Notes under the pieces: generated by a model
Told to the model about the DNA's origin: nothing
Seen by the model: only the letters and a program-made list of their open reading frames with translations
Databases searched by the model: none
Shown here: piece by piece, positions 54,732 to 63,226 of the stretch
Numbering within the stretch: the stretch's first letter is position 1
Layout: each line of letters opens with the position of its first letter
DNA from: Roseivirga sp. E12
GTDB lineage: Bacteria; Bacteroidota; Bacteroidia; Cytophagales; Cyclobacteriaceae
Direction: 5' to 3'
Length of the DNA stretch: 64,000 nucleotides
Assembly: GCF_017592825.1 (NCBI RefSeq)
Contig: NZ_JAGFMD010000007.1
Span: 1-64,000, forward strand
Program-made: the position numbers and the translations under genes

Positions 54732-55451
54732 ATGAGAACAATCGCTTTATTTATTCTAGTCATATTGTCATTGCAGTCTTGTGGGGTTGAGCAGACAAAA
54801 GGCCATGAGGGGGCAGTCAAATCAGACACCATAAGAACCTTCACTAACTCTAGCTATGGTATATTAATTACAAAGAGTAAGAGTACTCAAGAAACAGGGT
54901 CTTCTGAGGGGCCACAATCATTAAGGTTTTTGAATAAAGAGCTGAAAGAAGTAATTAAAACTAGCCTTGAATCAATAAAGACTTTGGCCTCATTCGAGAA
55001 CCTGAAGATGGCACCAGAAATCATTTCAGTTGATTTCAACACATTCGAAAATCTGGGTCTTGTAAGTCGAGATTCAATCTTACTCCACGAAGTCCTTGAT
55101 GCCTATGGCCTGGATTATGAAAGAGACTCGATTCAGAGAGAAGGTTATTGGCTTCGAGCAAAGAGTGATGTAGAAGAATTGTCTGAAGAATTATATTTCT
55201 CATCAGTCAGTTCTAGTTCTAGTGTAGGCCTGAAGGGAGCAACTGCTGAAGATCTATTGAAATCGCTAAGCTTTAATTACTCAGGAAGATTTTTTGGAAT
55301 AGACGTGCATAATAGTGCATTTAGATATGATCTAGAATATAGGCTGCGAGATATAGAAAGTGTATTGGATGACCTAAAAAATGCATTCCATGTCAATGAC
55401 ACAATAATTAAGGTGCAGGCCTTTAGATTCTTTCGGAAAGAGCAACACTAA
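54732..55451 (+). CDS. Lipoprotein of unknown function
   Basis: The 239 residues start with a lipoprotein signal (MRTIALFILVILSLQSCG). The mature part is polar with several helical segments (LRFLNKELKEVIKTSLESIK) and a Ser-rich loop (SSVSSSSSV). The C-terminal part (YRLRDIESVLDDLKNAFHVN) looks helical. No family is recognised. It follows the propeller lipoprotein by one base and probably works with it. Confidence 0.75.
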   Translation: MRTIALFILVILSLQSCGVEQTKGHEGAVKSDTIRTFTNSSYGILITKSKSTQETGSSEGPQSLRFLNKELKEVIKTSLESIKTLASFENLKMAPEIISVDFNTFENLGLVSRDSILLHEVLDAYGLDYERDSIQREGYWLRAKSDVEELSEELYFSSVSSSSSVGLKGATAEDLLKSLSFNYSGRFFGIDVHNSAFRYDLEYRLRDIESVLDDLKNAFHVNDTIIKVQAFRFFRKEQH

Positions 55452-55544
55452 CTCTGGCTGGATTGGTTGTGCTTTAGCAGCAGGTGAGTTCATTCAATGA
55501 TATTGGGGAAATAGGAGTGCCTTTGATTCTGTTGAAGATAGAAC

Positions 55545-55940
55545 ATGATTAGTCGTACCATTATACTAATAGGCATCGCGGTTTTGGTTTCTACCATAAA
55601 CGTTTTGTCTGATCCAAGGAAATACTTTAATGGGCTTTTTAAAGAGGCTCAGGACGAGACAAAATCAGAGGGGATGTACTTGGTCATCATTATACTGACA
55701 CTAATCGGGCTACCCTTATATTTCATACTTAATGCTTCGATAGAAGTAATAGATTTGGCAGCAGTAGTTGTTATGTCGATGGTTTTTCTTTGGAAAACCT
55801 ATGAAGTTTTCAGGTCGCCTAAGACTTATTTTATTGGCCTTTTTAAAGGTGTAGACGATCCTATGAAATCTTCTCAAGAGCCTTTAGGGTTGATGATTTT
55901 CTCCGCGATCGTTGTGTTGTCTTATTTTCTAAAGATGTAG
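55545..55940 (+). CDS. Small membrane protein with internal duplication
   Basis: The 131 residues hold four hydrophobic helices, two per half. Each half has a cytoplasmic-looking motif: DPRKYFNGLFKEAQDETKS at about 23-41, and SPKTYFIGLFKGVDDPMKS at about 91-109. They are clearly repeats of the pattern P-(R/K)-x-YF-x-GLFK-x(3)-D-x-x-KS. No family is recognised. It is the last gene of the small + strand group and is separated from it by 93 bases. Confidence 0.7.
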   Translation: MISRTIILIGIAVLVSTINVLSDPRKYFNGLFKEAQDETKSEGMYLVIIILTLIGLPLYFILNASIEVIDLAAVVVMSMVFLWKTYEVFRSPKTYFIGLFKGVDDPMKSSQEPLGLMIFSAIVVLSYFLKM

Positions 55941-55979
55941 GATAGTGAATAGGTTCAACGGATAGAAGTGGATTTTGGA

Positions 55980-56570
55980 TCAATATTTCCACTCGAAAGA
56001 GTTGAGCATTTGCAACACATCCTTCTTGATGAAGTTGATGATTGGCTGCAGTGAGTCGTTTTTGGTAGCCGTATTGAAGTATAAAGCACCTCGAAAAAAG
56101 TGCTTTGTCGAGTCAGAAGTAAAGAACTGCAATTGCGTGGGTACTTCTCCCTCTAACTGGGTTAAACTAGCCACCTGACCTCGTGGCATTGCCACCAGCG
56201 TTTCTTCTATACCATAGGCTCTGACATCATGTCTCATGGATAAGGCAAAGGCCTCATTCAGCAAAGTGCTCGACTCATTGTTATTTTCTGCCAAGTCTTT
56301 GTAAGTGATCTGCAATAATGCCTCAAAATCTTTGTAGTACAGGTTGGCCCAATAACGATCTGCATTGGCATTAGAGTCGCTCGATAATTGGGCATAGCTT
56401 GAATATTCGAATTGATAAGGAAAAGTATCTGGAAGTGCCTGATAGGCATTTTCTGGAAGATCGATCCGGTTGTAACCCTTCGGTTTTGGAAGATAGACCT
56501 CTTCGCATGCCGAAATGATCAGCATAAGTATTAGCGAGGATTGGATAATGTATCTTCTGCGAAGCTTCAA
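55980..56570 (-). CDS. gldD: Gliding motility lipoprotein GldD
   Basis: The 196-residue protein has a lipobox (LMLIISACEE) and the characteristic GldD start, YLPKPKGYNRIDLP. The downstream RYWANLYYKDFEALLQITYK is also typical. GldD is needed for gliding and for stability of the type IX machinery in flavobacteria, where it forms complexes with GldG and others. It follows gldE by one base, an order that is conserved in the phylum. Confidence 0.94.
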   Translation of the reverse strand: MKLRRRYIIQSSLILMLIISACEEVYLPKPKGYNRIDLPENAYQALPDTFPYQFEYSSYAQLSSDSNANADRYWANLYYKDFEALLQITYKDLAENNNESSTLLNEAFALSMRHDVRAYGIEETLVAMPRGQVASLTQLEGEVPTQLQFFTSDSTKHFFRGALYFNTATKNDSLQPIINFIKKDVLQMLNSFEWKY

Positions 56571-56571
56571 G

Positions 56572-57906
56572 TTAAGCGGTTGGTTTGATCAAAACACGAA
56601 TTCGTTTTATGCGCCTTGCGTCCACAGCGACTATCGTAAAGAGAAAGTTTTCGAACTCAATCTTTTCTCCTGCTCTTGGAAGCTTGGCGTTTATTTCGAG
56701 TAACAGGCCTCCAAGCGATTCACTTTCCCCCTTCACTTTATCAAAGAGAGAGGGCTCTACTTCCACAATTTTGCAGAAATCGTTTAGCGTGGTTTTGCCT
56801 TCGAAGATATACGTAGAGTTATCAAGTTTATTGTACGCTACATCTTCGTCATCGAACTCATCATTAATCTCACCAACAATTTCCTCGATGATATCTTCCA
56901 TCGTGATTAGACCGGAAGTACCGCCATACTCATCGACAATTATGGCCATATGGACTCGCTGCGCTTGGAAATCCTTAAGTAGGGCATCGACCTTTTTGTT
57001 TTCTGGCACAAAGAAACCAGGCCTCAATAATGCCTGCCATGCAAAGTCTTCCTCTTTGTCTATGTGCGAAATCAGGTCCTTGATATACAAGATTCCTTCG
57101 ATTTTATCTATTGTTTCATTAAAGGCTGGGATTCTGGAAAAGCCACACTTGTTGATTTTGTCCATCAATTCGTGAAAGTCCAATTCAATGTCCACGGCAG
57201 TAATGTCCATTCTGGATTTCATCACTTGCTTTACTCCAAGCGTACTAAAGTTTACAATGCCCTTGAGAATGCCTTTTTCCTCCTCGGTCGTGTCTTCGCC
57301 CGTGGTGATTTCCAATGCTTGATTCAATTCATCTACCGTAAGGTTTTGTCCCTTTTTCTCTACATTCCTTTCGATCACATTAGTGACTGAGATTAAGAGA
57401 AAAGAGAAAGGCCTGAGAATTCGTTCTAAAAAGAGCAGTCCTTTTGCAGTGGTCTTAGCGAAGGTTGCATTGTGTTGATTTGCGAAATTCTTTGGTACTA
57501 CTTCACCAAAAAAGAGAATAATGAATGTGACAATGATGGTCAAGGTCAGAACGACTGCCCCTTCTGGGGTCTTAGTATCGACCAGTGTCCAAGTAAAGAA
57601 GGTGGCTAAAGTTACTATGGCGATGTTGATCAGGTTGTTCATGATCAATATAGTAGCCAGTAGGTACCGCTTTCGATCTAGCAGTTTTATGATGGCATTT
57701 CCTGAAGGAGTGTTTTCTTCCTTGAATTCAGAAAGCTGTGTTCTGTCCAATGAAAAGAAAGCTACCTCTGACCCAGAAATAAGTGCGGACGCGAGAATAA
57801 GCAAAATGAAGGCAACTCCATTAATTATCACATAACTACTGGAGAGTTCTACGAACTGGGAAAGGAGCACTAAACTAGGCTCGGGGTCGTCTGCGGGTAA
57901 GTCCAA
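56572..57906 (-). CDS. gldE: Gliding motility-associated protein GldE (CNNM/CorC-type transporter domain)
   Basis: The 444 residues comprise a DUF21/CNNM membrane domain with about four helices (LILASALISGSEVAFFSLDR), a CBS-domain pair (about 200-330, with MDITAVDIELDFHELMDKIN and MAIIVDEYGGTSGLITMED) and a CorC_HlyC domain at the end. GldE is a partner of GldD in gliding and type IX function. Relatives act in Mg2+ or Co2+ efflux. The start is TTG; no ATG fits the known N-terminus. It follows ssb by 21 bases in a conserved block. Confidence 0.94.
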   Translation of the reverse strand: MDLPADDPEPSLVLLSQFVELSSSYVIINGVAFILLILASALISGSEVAFFSLDRTQLSEFKEENTPSGNAIIKLLDRKRYLLATILIMNNLINIAIVTLATFFTWTLVDTKTPEGAVVLTLTIIVTFIILFFGEVVPKNFANQHNATFAKTTAKGLLFLERILRPFSFLLISVTNVIERNVEKKGQNLTVDELNQALEITTGEDTTEEEKGILKGIVNFSTLGVKQVMKSRMDITAVDIELDFHELMDKINKCGFSRIPAFNETIDKIEGILYIKDLISHIDKEEDFAWQALLRPGFFVPENKKVDALLKDFQAQRVHMAIIVDEYGGTSGLITMEDIIEEIVGEINDEFDDEDVAYNKLDNSTYIFEGKTTLNDFCKIVEVEPSLFDKVKGESESLGGLLLEINAKLPRAGEKIEFENFLFTIVAVDARRIKRIRVLIKPTA

Positions 57907-57927
57907 ATTGTACTTTTTAGTCCAACA

Positions 57928-58371
57928 TTAGAATGGTAAGTCGTCTGTATCATCCTCCGGAATACTAGATACGGGACTTTCCACGGCTGGGTTGGCGGCA
58001 GCATTACCTTGAGGAGCTGCGGCTCCACCTCCACCTTCTGGACGGCCGCCCAGTAAAGTCAATTCACGGCCCACTACTTCAGTAGTGTAGCGTTTATTAC
58101 CATCCTGATCGTCCCAAGAGCGAGTTGTCAACTTACCTTCAATATACACTTGACCTCCCTTTTTTAAAAATCGCTCTGCAATTTCGGCAAGTGGGGTCCA
58201 AAGTACTACGTTATGCCATTCAGTATTGGTCACGCGTTCGCCTTGCTTGTTTTTATAGGTTTCGCTTGTTGCTAACGAGAAGTTAGCCACTGCTCTGCCA
58301 TTGTCTAAATGACGTACTTCTGGGTCTTTGCCCAAATTACCAACCAAGATTACTTTGTTTACTCCTGCCAT
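57928..58371 (-). CDS. ssb: Single-stranded DNA-binding protein
   Basis: The 147 residues form an OB-fold ([20 protein letters not shown], then [20 protein letters not shown] and [19 protein letters not shown]). A flexible Gly/Pro/Ala-rich linker follows, and the acidic tip DDTDDLPF binds partner proteins. It lies between mutY and gldE, 39 bases after mutY, in the block conserved in Cytophagales and flavobacteria. Confidence 0.97.
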   Translation of the reverse strand: MAGVNKVILVGNLGKDPEVRHLDNGRAVANFSLATSETYKNKQGERVTNTEWHNVVLWTPLAEIAERFLKKGGQVYIEGKLTTRSWDDQDGNKRYTTEVVGRELTLLGGRPEGGGGAAAPQGNAAANPAVESPVSSIPEDDTDDLPF

Positions 58372-58410
58372 GTTATTTACTTAATTTAAGATTGAGCTGG
58401 ATGAATCTAA

Positions 58411-59514
58411 TTAAAAAATCTCTTTTTGCAAATAGTTTTGAATCAGTATCGGTTTAGGTAATTCCTGCACCTTGCCTAATTCAAATGCCTTCAGTTTTTT
58501 GCTATTAGAAAGCGCTTCAAAGTTACCTAAATCCTTGACCTTAACCCTAATGAAACGGGCGAAAATTCGTTGATGTGTTAGCACATGTTTCACCTCCTCG
58601 GAAAAATCGATCACTACAAGCCCTTCTATACTGATCTCTTTTAAAACAGATTCTTCTGAAAGTGATTCAGGGCTTTCCAAAAGGCTAAAATCATATAACC
58701 CCTGCCAAACATCTTTTGGCCCTCGTTCTTTCATGAGCAGCTTGTCACCAAACTCATAGACATAATAATAGAAAAAGCGATTTCTGACTTTGACTTTTTT
58801 AGTTTTAACTGGCAACACCTCCTGCTTGCCAGTATTAAAAGCATAGCAGAAACTGCTCATTGGACAAATTGCGCATGCAGGACTCTTCGGAGTACATTGT
58901 ATGGCACCAAAGTCCATGATGGCCTGATTGAACTCTCCTGGAGCCTTTTTATCAATAAGCGTATTGGCTTTTGTTTCGAAGATTTTTAAGGTTTTACTAT
59001 TAGAGATATCATCTTCAATGCCAAAAACACGACTGAGTACCCGATAGACATTGCCGTCTACCACTGCATTGGGTTTGTTAAATGCGATTGAGGCAATCGC
59101 TGCCGCAGTGTATCGCCCAATTCCTTTGAGTTTCAGTAATTCCTCGAAGCTCGATGGAAATTCTCCTCCCAAGTCATTAGAAACAGTTTTAGCACAGGCA
59201 TGCAGGTTTCTGGCCCTCGAATAATAGCCTAAACCCTGCCAAAGGCGTAATACCTCACTTTCAGGAGCTGTCGCAAGGTCATTCACAGTGGGATACTGTT
59301 CTATAAATTTCAAATAGTAAGGCATACCTTGCTTGACCCTCGTCTGCTGCAAGATGATCTCAGATAGCCATATTTTATAAGGATCATCCGTTTGCCGCCA
59401 TGGCAAATCCCTTTTTTGATGATCATACCAGCTAATTAATTGATTTACAAATATTTCGCTTTCCAAAGCAGATGTGGAGGGCTTATTAGGTGTCGGTGCT
59501 GAAGGGTTCTCCAT
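58411..59514 (-). CDS. mutY: A/G-specific adenine glycosylase
   Basis: The 367-residue protein has the MutY helix-hairpin-helix (LKGIGRYTAAAIASIAF), the catalytic Glu in LSEIILQQTRV and Asp in VVDGNVYRVLSR. A 4Fe-4S motif is C-x(6)-C-x(2)-C-x(5)-C (CTPKSPACAICPMSSFC), and a C-terminal NUDIX-like domain reads 8-oxoguanine. It removes adenine opposite 8-oxoG. It heads the mutY-ssb-gldE-gldD block and is divergent to the HU gene, 111 bases apart. Confidence 0.96.
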   Translation of the reverse strand: MENPSAPTPNKPSTSALESEIFVNQLISWYDHQKRDLPWRQTDDPYKIWLSEIILQQTRVKQGMPYYLKFIEQYPTVNDLATAPESEVLRLWQGLGYYSRARNLHACAKTVSNDLGGEFPSSFEELLKLKGIGRYTAAAIASIAFNKPNAVVDGNVYRVLSRVFGIEDDISNSKTLKIFETKANTLIDKKAPGEFNQAIMDFGAIQCTPKSPACAICPMSSFCYAFNTGKQEVLPVKTKKVKVRNRFFYYYVYEFGDKLLMKERGPKDVWQGLYDFSLLESPESLSEESVLKEISIEGLVVIDFSEEVKHVLTHQRIFARFIRVKVKDLGNFEALSNSKKLKAFELGKVQELPKPILIQNYLQKEIF

Positions 59515-59625
59515 TTTTTTTGGGAATACGTTTTTTAATTAGTCACGAACCCTTAATTTTGCAGGCCAAAATAACTGGGAATAAGTTTTTTACACAATTT
59601 TATTAACCTAAAAATATAAGTTACA

Positions 59626-59928
59626 GTGACTAAAGCAGATGTTATCAATCAGATAGCCGAAAAGACCGGAATTGACAGGTCTGATGTTACTACAACTGTT
59701 GAGACCCTTTTTGCGGTAGTGAAAGACTCAATGGCGGAAGGAGAGAACATTTACGTGAGGGGATTCGGAAGCTTCGTGAACAAGAAGAGAGCTAAAAAAA
59801 TTGCTAGGAACATATCGAAAAACACGGCAATCGTGATTGACGAGCATTATGTACCAAGCTTTAAACCTTCAAAGGTTTTTATCGAACAAGTGAAAGGCAG
59901 CGACAAAGTAAAAGCTGCTAATAATTAA
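59626..59928 (+). CDS. HU/IHF-family DNA-binding protein
   Basis: The 100 residues have the HU fold, TKADVINQIAEKTGIDRSDV, followed by MAEGENIYVRGFGSFVNKKR and the PSFKPSK C-terminal block. The start is GTG. HU-type proteins bend DNA and help compact the nucleoid. A -7-like TAATTTTG (59554-59561) fits a promoter about 65 bases upstream. It is divergent to mutY and is followed 23 bases later by a TPR gene. Confidence 0.95.
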   Translation: MTKADVINQIAEKTGIDRSDVTTTVETLFAVVKDSMAEGENIYVRGFGSFVNKKRAKKIARNISKNTAIVIDEHYVPSFKPSKVFIEQVKGSDKVKAANN

Positions 59929-59951
59929 TATTATAAGCCTAAATAGGCTTT

Positions 59952-60767
59952 ATGAATAAGTTTCAGGTATTACTTGTTGTTATTGGAATTCTACTTATAG
60001 TGGGCATTTACAGCCTTCCTAAGGTGGTAGTAAACAATGAGGGTACCGAAGAAGCAGCGTTTATCGATGAGACCATTCCAGGTGGAATAGTTGATCATAG
60101 TACTGAAATTCCGGAAGAGGTTCAACCTCGGATAGTTTTTTGGAAGGACAGATTGATCAGCAACGGTCGAATTCAGCCAAACATTGAATCACTTGATTCG
60201 CTCATGGCTGTCTTCATAGAGATAAATAAATATGACAGTGCAGCCTATTATGCTGCCTTATATGCTGAAGAACTTAATCAAATACCACTCTGGCAGAAGG
60301 CCGGAGATGCTTATTTCGAAGCATTTACTTTTGCTTTGGATAAGCCAAAAATTGATTTCCTAGGAGGTAAAGCACGAGAGATTTATCAAAAGATACTCGA
60401 AAAGCAGCCAGACAATTATGATGTCAAGCACAATGTCGCAATGACTTATGTGTCTTCATCGAACCCAATGCGAGGAATAATGATGTTAAGGGAGATTTTG
60501 GAGCAAGATCCAGATAACCAACGAACATTGATGAGCATGGGTAGAATGTCAATTCAAACCAATCAGTTTGGAAATGCCGTAGAGCGATTTGAGGCCTATG
60601 TGCAATATTACCCACAGGATATCGAAGGAATTTTCTTTTTAGGAGTGTGCTATTATGAAACTGGCCAGATGGTCAAAGCAAAAGCACAGTTCAATAAAGT
60701 TAAAGAATTAGGTGCCGATGAGCAGATCATTACTGCTGTAGACGAGTACCTGGAAAGAATAAGTTAA
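59952..60767 (+). CDS. Membrane-anchored TPR protein
   Basis: The 271-residue protein starts with a membrane helix (MNKFQVLLVVIGILLIVGIY) and a disordered stretch. TPR units follow (VKHNVAMTYVSSSNPMRGIM, LMSMGRMSIQTNQFGNAVER, GIFFLGVCYYETGQMVKAKA). It is conserved in this locus between HU and RNase E/G in related bacteria as far as I can recall. Function unknown; TPR proteins mediate protein contacts. Probably periplasmic with its anchor in the inner membrane. Confidence 0.8.
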   Translation: MNKFQVLLVVIGILLIVGIYSLPKVVVNNEGTEEAAFIDETIPGGIVDHSTEIPEEVQPRIVFWKDRLISNGRIQPNIESLDSLMAVFIEINKYDSAAYYAALYAEELNQIPLWQKAGDAYFEAFTFALDKPKIDFLGGKAREIYQKILEKQPDNYDVKHNVAMTYVSSSNPMRGIMMLREILEQDPDNQRTLMSMGRMSIQTNQFGNAVERFEAYVQYYPQDIEGIFFLGVCYYETGQMVKAKAQFNKVKELGADEQIITAVDEYLERIS

Positions 60768-60787
60768 AACATTAAAAAATTACAATT

Positions 60788-60877
60788 ATGCCTTGCGGTA
60801 AAAAAAGAAAAAGACATAAGATTTCTACTCACAAGAGAAAGAAGAGGCTAAGAAAGAACAGACATAAGAAGAAGTAA
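60788..60877 (+). CDS. Small basic ribosomal protein, AURKAIP1/mS38 (bS22-like) type
   Basis: This 29-residue frame reads MPCGKKRKRHKISTHKRKKR and ends LRKNRHKKK. It is nearly all Lys, Arg and His, as in the tiny Bacteroidota proteins of the AURKAIP1/COX24 domain (relatives of mitochondrial mS38 and actinobacterial bS22). Members lie on the small ribosomal subunit. It follows the TPR gene by 20 bases and precedes RNase E/G, a usual neighbourhood. It is easily missed because of its length. Confidence 0.85.
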   Translation: MPCGKKRKRHKISTHKRKKRLRKNRHKKK

Positions 60878-60941
60878 TTGACTTCATTTTTATGTGCTAT
60901 ACACGAATAACAGTTCTTTTTTAACATAAAATACTATCACA

Positions 60942-62498
60942 TTGAGTAATGAATTAATTATTAATTCAACTCAGAGTGGATGTCGTATAGCCCTTCTTAA
61001 AAACAAGAATTTAGTTGAATTTCATCATGATAATGATGAAACCAAATTCAATGTCGGAGATATATACTTGGGTACAGTCAAGAAGATTGTACCAGGTTTG
61101 AATGCCGCGTTCATTGATATTGGATACGAAAAAGACGCTTTTCTGCATTATTTGGATTTAGGTCCACAGATTAGGTCTTTGAACAAGTATACCAAACAAG
61201 CCTTAACCAATAAGAATATTACTGGAGGTTTAGGCAAATTCAAGAACGAACCAGACATTAATAAGCTTGGCAAAATGAGCCAGGTTTTGACAAAGGGACA
61301 AAAAATACTTGTTCAGGTTGTCAAAGAACCCATTTCAACTAAGGGGCCACGACTCACTTGTGAGTTGTCGATAGCGGGGCGCTACATGGTTTTAGTGCCT
61401 TTCTCTGATGCTATCAACGTTTCGAAAAAAATCACCGATGGTGAAGAGCGTAAAAGACTTTTGCGTTTAATTTCATCTATTAAGCCTGAAGGTTTTGGCG
61501 TCATCATTAGAACAGTAGCCAAGACTAAAAGCGTTTCAGAATTAGACAAAGATCTTCGTAATCTTCAGGAAACCTGGAAAGAGGGTATAAAGAAGCTACA
61601 TCAAGTCAAGCCGAGAGATAAGGTTATTGGCGAGGTGAGCAGAGCTTCTTCTCTTTTGAGAGATATTCTGAATGAATCTTTTGACAGTGTTGTCTCAGAT
61701 GACAAAGAGATTCATGAGGAGATCAAGGGTTTCATCCAGAAGATTGCGCCTGAAAAGGAAAAGATCGCTAAGCTGTACAATGGCAAAGCGAAAATCTTTG
61801 AGTCTTTTGATGTCGAAAAACAGCTGAAATCACTCTTCGGTAAATCTGTAAGTCTGCCAAAAGGAGGCTACTTGATCATTGAGCATACGGAGGCCCTGCA
61901 CGTTATTGACGTGAATAGTGGCAATAAGTCCAATGCTGGTGCTGATCAAGAGTCGACTGCATTACAAGTCAATATGGAAGCTGCCAAGGAGGTAGCTCGC
62001 CAATTGCGACTTCGAGATATGGGAGGCATCATTGTCATCGACTTCATTGACATGAGAAGAGCTGAGAATAAAAAGCAGCTTTATCAGTTCATGAAAGAAC
62101 AGATGAGTGAGGATCGTGCTAAAAACACCATCCTACCACTATCTAAGTTTGGACTGATGCAGATCACTCGTCAAAGAGTTAGACCTGAGATGAATATTGC
62201 TACTCGCGAAGTTTGCCCTACTTGTAATGGTACTGGTAAAGTGAGTGCGACTATTTTGGTCTCAGATCAGATTGAAAAGAATATAGAATACATTTTGAGT
62301 ACTCAGAACGAGAAAGGTGTGGCAGTAGCCTTGCACCCATTCTTACATGCTTACTTCACTAAAGGTGTCTTTTCTAAAAGATGGCAGTGGTACAGAAAGT
62401 ATCATACCTGGGTGAAAATTGAGAAAGACAGTTCTTTGGGACTCTCCGATTATACCCTCTACAATAAGATGGGAGAAGAGATCGAAATGAAAGCTTAA
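60942..62498 (+). CDS. rng: Ribonuclease E/G family endonuclease
   Basis: The 518 residues start at TTG (MSNELIINSTQSGCRIALLK). An S1 RNA-binding domain (VGDIYLGTVKKIVPGLNAAF, then IDIGYEKDAFLH) is followed by the catalytic metal site (HVIDVNSG and GIIVIDFIDM). A Zn-link motif CPTCNGTG (with only one CxxC) lies near the end. It matches the RNase G size class, not full RNase E, as there is no long C-terminal scaffold. It processes rRNA and mRNA. It is followed by a terminator. Confidence 0.95.
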   Translation: MSNELIINSTQSGCRIALLKNKNLVEFHHDNDETKFNVGDIYLGTVKKIVPGLNAAFIDIGYEKDAFLHYLDLGPQIRSLNKYTKQALTNKNITGGLGKFKNEPDINKLGKMSQVLTKGQKILVQVVKEPISTKGPRLTCELSIAGRYMVLVPFSDAINVSKKITDGEERKRLLRLISSIKPEGFGVIIRTVAKTKSVSELDKDLRNLQETWKEGIKKLHQVKPRDKVIGEVSRASSLLRDILNESFDSVVSDDKEIHEEIKGFIQKIAPEKEKIAKLYNGKAKIFESFDVEKQLKSLFGKSVSLPKGGYLIIEHTEALHVIDVNSGNKSNAGADQESTALQVNMEAAKEVARQLRLRDMGGIIVIDFIDMRRAENKKQLYQFMKEQMSEDRAKNTILPLSKFGLMQITRQRVRPEMNIATREVCPTCNGTGKVSATILVSDQIEKNIEYILSTQNEKGVAVALHPFLHAYFTKGVFSKRWQWYRKYHTWVKIEKDSSLGLSDYTLYNKMGEEIEMKA

Positions 62499-62502
62499 AC
62501 AT

Positions 62503-62530
62503 AAAAAACCCCGACTTGTCGGGGTTTTTT
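62503..62530. terminator. Bidirectional terminator
   Basis: AAAAAACCCCGAC (62503-62513) and GTCGGGGTTTTTT (62518-62530) form a perfect GC stem with A and T tracts on both sides, between convergent genes for RNase E/G and the outer membrane barrel protein. Confidence 0.9.
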
Positions 62531-62531
62531 A

Positions 62532-63182
62532 TTAGAACTTAATTCCGAATTCTAGACTGAAGAGACTGCTCTTCACTTTAAAGTCATCGTATATAGGGTT
62601 CTGAGTCTTGACTTGGTTCAGAAAGCCGATATAATAGTTAAGGCCGGCATAAACTCGTGTGTTGACTCCAATACTCCTTTCGAGTCCACCTCCAAAGTTT
62701 CCTGATAGATCGACACTCTGGAATTCACTTACAAAACCAACTCCCGGGGTTTCGTTATCGGTGTTTAACCTAATTTCAGGAACAACTCCAAAGTTGAAGA
62801 ATACCTTTGTGTCCAATATAACTTCATTGGTATATAATTTTAGGAGCAGAGGTAGTTGAAGGTACTCGTGATCATAACGTTCTGACACGGTTTGGCCTGC
62901 CAGAACACCTGGGTCTGTAAGGCTTATGCGAGTCGCTTTAGAAGCAAAGTTCAATCCGGCATGAAGAATGTAATTTTCTTTAAAGGGTAAATCGACAAAA
63001 GCACCGATCAGGAATTTAATTGCGGATCCGTCTTTTTGAATGTCAGTATTGTTCCCATCTGTAGAAGTACGAGAAAGTGAAAGTGATGGACCTACCTTGA
63101 TGCCAATTCTATAGTCCTGCTGAGCAGTGGCAAATTGACCTATAACCATCAGAATGATGGCTGAGAAAATGTATTTCTTCAT
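62532..63182 (-). CDS. Outer membrane beta-barrel (PorT-like) protein
   Basis: The ATG at 63182 gives 216 residues with a signal peptide (MKKYIFSAIILMVIGQFATA); an upstream ATG would add 8 residues. The mature protein has about eight beta-hairpins, as in small Bacteroidota barrels of the PorT family. Typical strands are YRIGIKVGPSLSL, YILHAGLNFASK and STRVYAGLNYYIGF-like blocks. The ending FSLEFGIKF has the terminal aromatic of outer membrane barrels. Specific function is unknown. It is divergent to gldB. Confidence 0.85.
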   Translation of the reverse strand: MKKYIFSAIILMVIGQFATAQQDYRIGIKVGPSLSLSRTSTDGNNTDIQKDGSAIKFLIGAFVDLPFKENYILHAGLNFASKATRISLTDPGVLAGQTVSERYDHEYLQLPLLLKLYTNEVILDTKVFFNFGVVPEIRLNTDNETPGVGFVSEFQSVDLSGNFGGGLERSIGVNTRVYAGLNYYIGFLNQVKTQNPIYDDFKVKSSLFSLEFGIKF

Positions 63183-63226
63183 GTTCGATAAAATAAATAA
63201 ATACATTTGTCATTTAAAAAGAGGAG

